A stretch of 64,000 bases of DNA from Saccharina japonica (lineage: Eukaryota; Sar; Phaeophyceae; Laminariales; Laminariaceae): contig MEHQ01000169.1 of NCBI GenBank assembly GCA_008828725.1, positions 299,312 through 363,311 on the forward strand, given 5' to 3'. Numbering within the stretch: position 1 is the stretch's first letter; each line of letters starts with the position of its first letter. The translations under genes were made by a program, and so were the position numbers. Positions 60,474 through 64,000 of this stretch are shown here, one piece after another. Below the pieces are notes generated by a model. The model was not told where the DNA came from and made no database searches. It worked only from the letters and a program-made list of their open reading frames with translations.

Positions 60474-63400
60474 GTGAGTGTATGTATGTACCTATATATG
60501 ATACCAGGTACCCTCTATAAAAGCGTGTACAAATGTCTTGTATTGTGGTGTCAACGCCAGCAGCAATACACCTACTGTTGTTAATAGAGCTACCATGAAA
60601 AGGCGTGTTGTTGGTACTACTGTCGGCGCCACTGCTGTTCTTCCATAGTTATTACAAATACGTCAGCTGTGAGTTCGACCGATAGAGTGGTTGATACTGT
60701 TCGTAGTGTGGACGATGGGGTTACTCCCTAACATCGCGAACACGATGTGTCTTGTAGCTTGGTGCCCTGGTGTGGGCACAGCAGAAGCTTTGCAAGCCTG
60801 GAGTATTGCTGGTGACATCACATTGTACTGTACTGTACGACATTGCTCTAAGAAAGGACGATGCACCGTCGAGGGAGGAGGGCTGTGCGTGTGTCGGTTG
60901 TCGGGTTAGCAGCTTCGGTCCCTGACTTTTGGGTGGTGCAGCCGCTTCCATCGCGTATCGAGTGAAGCATATTTAGCAGTGTATTGCTACACAAGCAGCA
61001 GTATACTTGTACAAGGTGGTGGACGGTGGGACCTCTTTTGGAGAGTTTCCAGCAGCTCGGAGCAGCCACGCGATTCATGTCGGCGACCAGCTAGGCCTGG
61101 CAGCCAAAACTTGCCATCACAGACTTGTCTTCCGCTTGCAAGTTGGTTCCTCTGACACACAGACAGAGAGGTGTTACATTAGTGCCAGGTATAATAGCAG
61201 CGGCAGTTAGGAGCGCACGTATACATATATATATATATATATTATACGAAGTATATATATATATGATAGGAGCGTAGCTTGCGGCGTGGGACTGCTGTGC
61301 TCTTTTGTGACCCGCTGATAGGCAATGCCCAATGGTGTGAAAAATTCACGCTACCCCACAAACGCCACACATGGCCCACGTGACATGGCCTTCATATCAA
61401 GTATAACAAAAACAGAACGTTGATGCGCGCGACGTGGGCATCCATAGCATGAACAAAACGCGAACACAGCGTGGGCATATCGCGAATATAACGTTGAGGT
61501 TACGTGGAGACAGCGTGGATATTACGCTAACATAGGGCGAACATCGCGTGAACATTGCGCGCACATACCGTGAACTTTGGGTGTCCAGATACAACGACCA
61601 GCATATTGAGAAGCGTAGTAGTCTCGCCAACCTGTCCACAGTGAAGTATCAATACATCAATACAACATCAATGCAGTATTAATGCAACATCAATGCATTA
61701 ATAGTAGCATGCGGCGAGCTTGTTGTGCAAGTCCTTGCAGTATCGTCCCCGTACTACGTATGTCACAGATGTGTAATATCATCCCCGGACCCAAGAGTTT
61801 AAGCCGCAATCGTCGTTTACGTTCGTGGTCTTTTCCCTTGGAGGTCCCACAATATCGGCAACATTACGTCACCACATCGTAAACGTATCGTGAACTTATC
61901 GTGAAGATATCGTAAACGTAACGTGAACATATCACCAACATATCGTGACCTTATCATGACCTTATCGTGAACATATCGTGAACACATCGTGAACACATCG
62001 TGGACACATCATGAACATATCGTGAACGCATCGTGAACATATCGTGAACACATCGTGAACACATCGTGAACACATCGTGGACACATCGTGAACACATGGT
62101 GAACACGTCGTGAACACATCGTGAACACGTCGTGAACACATCGTGAACACATCGTGAACATAGCATATCGGGAACATCACGCCAACATATCGAGAACAGA
62201 ATGTGCGCATAACGTTAGCAAACGTGAACGTACGTAGCGTTAACCCGTTCAGAACTAAAAAAATGATCCCACACTAATTATAAGTAGTTTGTCCCCCAAA
62301 ACGGGGGACTGGTTCTTAAGGGGTTAATATCCTGTGCCGTCAGCATATGGTCAACATAGCCTCATCCACACTTATTCCAAAAAGTATGTCTCCAAAACAA
62401 TGGCTGCAGTTATGATGGGTTTGACACCACCTTAGCATATATAGCGTGAACATAACGGTGATTTAACCGGAACATGCCGTGGCGATGTGTACGGAACGGC
62501 GTGTGTCGGTAGACTGTGGCGGAGGTGCTGATGCGAGCGGAGTGCAAGACCTTGGCGGAGCTGACGCGACTGGTGGAGCGAGACCAAGGCATCATGGGCG
62601 TCTCCCGGGCGGGAAAAACTAGGACCACCGTGACTGCCGCAAACGTGAGTTCAAGAACACCACATAGTCATTCGGTACCAGCACGCCAGCTTCACAAGGT
62701 TCGGTAACAGTATTCGGTACTGGTATTCCGACTTGACTTGGAGCACTAGACCTGTCGATCGGCTCGACCTAAGTAACCACCTAGTTATTAGTCGGACTAC
62801 AAGTATTAGTTGTTAATAGTCGTTTCCCGGAGGTGCCGACTGTCCGACTTATTGGGTTTCCGTAGTTGTAGGAAAGGTTGTTGAATAAGGGATGCATTTT
62901 TCGTTTTACCAGGCGGGACGTCCTCGGCCGGGGAGAGCTGATTCGGTTCGCTTCGCTCGCCTGACTTGAATCAACAAGTCGGCTGTCCATGAGCTGGCTT
63001 GCTGTAGATGGCCTCGCCAGCCGACTTTCCGACTAAAGTCAGTTAGTTGGATAACGGCACCTATCGACTATTGATAGGTGTTCGTCGTGAAAAACAGCCG
63101 ACTCAAAGGTGTAACGAGCACAGTGAGCACAACGAGCACAGTAGTCGGTACTTGTGTTTTATGCCAACGTGACTTCGAGAACAGTATTCGCCACCGGCTT
63201 TCCGCGTAAGTCCGAGAAACAATCAACAAGGAAGCCTCTAATTTATGAGGGGTGTGGCATGTAGCATGGCGTCTATCGCTTCCCCTGGCCAAGCGCGTGT
63301 TCTACTCTACTTAGAATTTACAACTATTAATAAGGGTTTTTTGCCTTACATAGTCACAGGATTGACTGTGAAAATAACGGAGCACGGCGTGTCGCGTTGC

Positions 63401-63888
63401 ACGGGTCTCTTTTGGTTGCCTGGCACTGACCGGCGTTGCCTCTATAAATTGCTGGTGTTACCTCTAATACTGACGTTAGCTCTAATACTGGCGTCACCTC
63501 TATTATTGGTGTTACCTCTGTTATTGGCGTTACCTCTATCACTGGCGTTACCTCTATCACTGGCGTTACCTTTATCACTGGTCTTACCTCTATCACTCGC
63601 GTTACCTCTATCACTCGCGTTACCTCTATTACTGGCGTTACCTCTGTTACAGGCGTTACCTCCGTTACTGGCGTTACCTCTATCAGTGACGTTACCTCTA
63701 ATACTGGCTTTTCTTCTATTACTGGCGTTTCCTCTATTACTGGCGTTACCTCTATTTCACAGGTGAAGGAATCTCTGCTGATCATGACTCAGCACAACAT
63801 GGTCAGAGCCACCATGCCGACGGAGAAGGAGCTCAGAAGAGCGAGAGCGGGTAACCCGAAGCAGGCCAAAGTCCGCATGCACTACACG
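60369..63888 (+). CDS. RNA polymerase III subunit RPC3 (POLR3C/RPC82), 5' part
   Basis: Three exons, 60369-60473, 62513-62644 and 63763-63888, all in phase 0, give the first 121 residues; the gene runs off the right edge. RPC3 is a nuclear Pol III-specific subunit of the RPC3-RPC6-RPC7 subcomplex needed for initiation. The N-terminus SRQKLVLSVIEEYHGPIVA followed by TVAEVLMRAECKTLAELTRL matches the first winged-helix (HTH_9) domain of RPC3. Exon 3, VKESLLIMTQHNMVRATMPT, is its recognition region (the family has similar V-x-x-x-L-x-x-L-x-Q-H-N-x-V). The full protein is usually 500-700 residues. The start ATG has only a short upstream open stretch and fits the family N-terminus. Confidence 0.75.
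61218..61265. repeat. (AT)n with central ATTATACGAAGTAT palindrome
   Basis: Alternating AT on both sides of TATACGAAGTAT in RPC3 intron 1. It could extrude as a cruciform. Similar TATACGAAGTAT words occur at about 7203, 47692 and 58470. Confidence 0.7.
61866..62225. repeat. 12-bp minisatellite in RPC3 intron 1
   Basis: About 28 units of GAACACATCGTG with variants (GAACATATCGTG, GACCTTATCATG). A more degenerate version begins near 61430 (GAACATCGCGTG). The unit is four codons, so minus-strand frames (VHDVFTMCSRC) stay open without being genes. Confidence 0.85.
62244..62323. mobile_element. piggyBac-like MITE, inverted relative
   Basis: TTAA at 62240-62243 and 62324-62327 flank an 80-bp element starting CCCGTTCAGAAC and ending GGTTCTTAAGGGG. 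The core CCACACTAATTATAAGTAGT and TTGTCCCCC is the reverse complement of the core at 10674-10762. It lies in RPC3 intron 1. Confidence 0.75.
62513..62644 (+). CDS. RPC3 exon 2
   Basis: TCGGTAG precedes and AAC|GTGAGT follows. 44 codons: TVAEVLMRAECKTLAELTRL, VERDQGIMGVSRAG, then KTRTTVTAAN. It carries the T-L-x-E-L helix of the first winged helix. The middle is longer than in yeast or animals. Confidence 0.75.
62778..63070 (-). repeat. 290-bp dispersed repeat, copy 2
   Basis: Reverse complement of 26056-26345: GTTAATAGTCGTTTCCCGGA, GGTTCGCTTCGCTCGCCTGA, CTTGAATCAACAAGTCGGCT and GGCCTCGCCAGCCGAC in matching order. It is inside RPC3 intron 2. Confidence 0.7.
63449..63760. repeat. 18-bp minisatellite ending at RPC3 exon 3
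   Basis: About 17 units of GGCGTTACCTCTATCACT, degenerate at both ends. The pyrimidine-rich unit CCTCTATTTCACAG at the right edge provides the acceptor of exon 3. Both strands are open through the whole array because 18 is divisible by three. Confidence 0.9.
63763..63888 (+). CDS. RPC3 exon 3
   Basis: TTTCACAG precedes and ACG|GTGAGT follows. 42 codons: VKESLLIMTQHNMVRATMPT, then a basic stretch EKELRRARAGNPKQAKVRMH and YT. The acceptor lies two bases after the end of the 18-bp minisatellite. The next exon is beyond the window. Confidence 0.75.
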
Positions 63889-64000
63889 GTGAGTGAGCCA
63901 CCAACCCTATCGTATAGAAACCCTATCGTATAGAAACCCTATCGCATGGCGACTCCATCGTATGGAAACCCTATCTACAGACCGCCTTTCGCTGACGTTT

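Noticed and set aside
61218..61265. loxP-like recombination site (TATACGAAGTAT)
   Set aside because: Only the arm-like palindrome is present, it lacks the spacer and second arm, and the same word occurs in other AT-rich places.
61954..62210. Cys/His/Val repeat frames (VHDVFTMCSRC)
   Set aside because: Reverse reading of the 12-bp minisatellite.
61860..62230. CRISPR array
   Set aside because: The units are directly adjacent without spacers, and the window is eukaryotic.
63354..63785. Minus-strand frame of VTPVIEVTPV repeats as a secreted repeat protein
   Set aside because: It is the reverse reading of the 18-bp intronic minisatellite, which is open on both strands.

Overview
This is a eukaryotic nuclear window, intron-rich and crowded with repeats. 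There are no operons or Shine-Dalgarno sites. The supportable coding sequence is in short exons with GT-AG borders, separated by introns of up to about 11 kb. Brown alga (or another multicellular stramenopile alga) is my best guess. The reasons are long introns, interstitial TTAGGG tracts, Gly/Ser/Arg-rich disordered loops and moderate GC. No species-diagnostic gene was seen, so the assignment is an inference.

Two genes are recognised. (1) A Spinster-type (SPNS) major facilitator transporter lies on the minus strand from 54969 down to 37339, with six exons and about 810 residues. Exons 1 to 5 join in phase across four introns; the exon 5/6 join is one base off. (2) The first three exons of the RNA polymerase III subunit RPC3 (POLR3C/RPC82) lie on the plus strand from 60369 to the right edge. 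The two genes are head to head, about 5.4 kb apart. On the plus strand of the left half, exons at 1297-1401/3685-3907 and 27460-27553/28457-28641 join in phase, but I do not recognise the protein. Candidate exons at 35346-35638 and 36120-36247 are weaker.

The rest is mainly mobile and tandem DNA. It includes a 5'-truncated non-LTR retrotransposon (20.3-21.2 kb) with a short second 3' end (19.2 kb), and tRNA-derived SINEs in at least seven places. There are at least four families of tiny hairpin (MITE) elements, among them a piggyBac-like TTAA family and a 78-bp TA-flanked family. A foldback element (47.8-50.3 kb) is itself split by an 851-bp TIR element with a 4-bp target duplication. More than a dozen minisatellites are present.

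Layout: 1-7.4 kb, unknown-gene exons plus repeats. 7.4-17.2 kb, a 4,531-bp segment present twice, apparently without differences, with an N immediately before the second copy; this is probably a scaffolding artefact. 17.2-27 kb, SINEs, MITEs, minisatellite and LINE. 27-36.5 kb, unknown-gene exons in GC-richer DNA with many simple repeats. 37.3-55 kb, SPNS gene with repeat-filled introns. 55-60.4 kb, intergenic. 60.4-64 kb, RPC3 5' part.

No new enzymatic or defence system was found. The most unusual structure is in SPNS intron 3, where the 3' splice site plus the start of exon 4 has been tandemly copied about four more times, giving decayed decoy exon starts.
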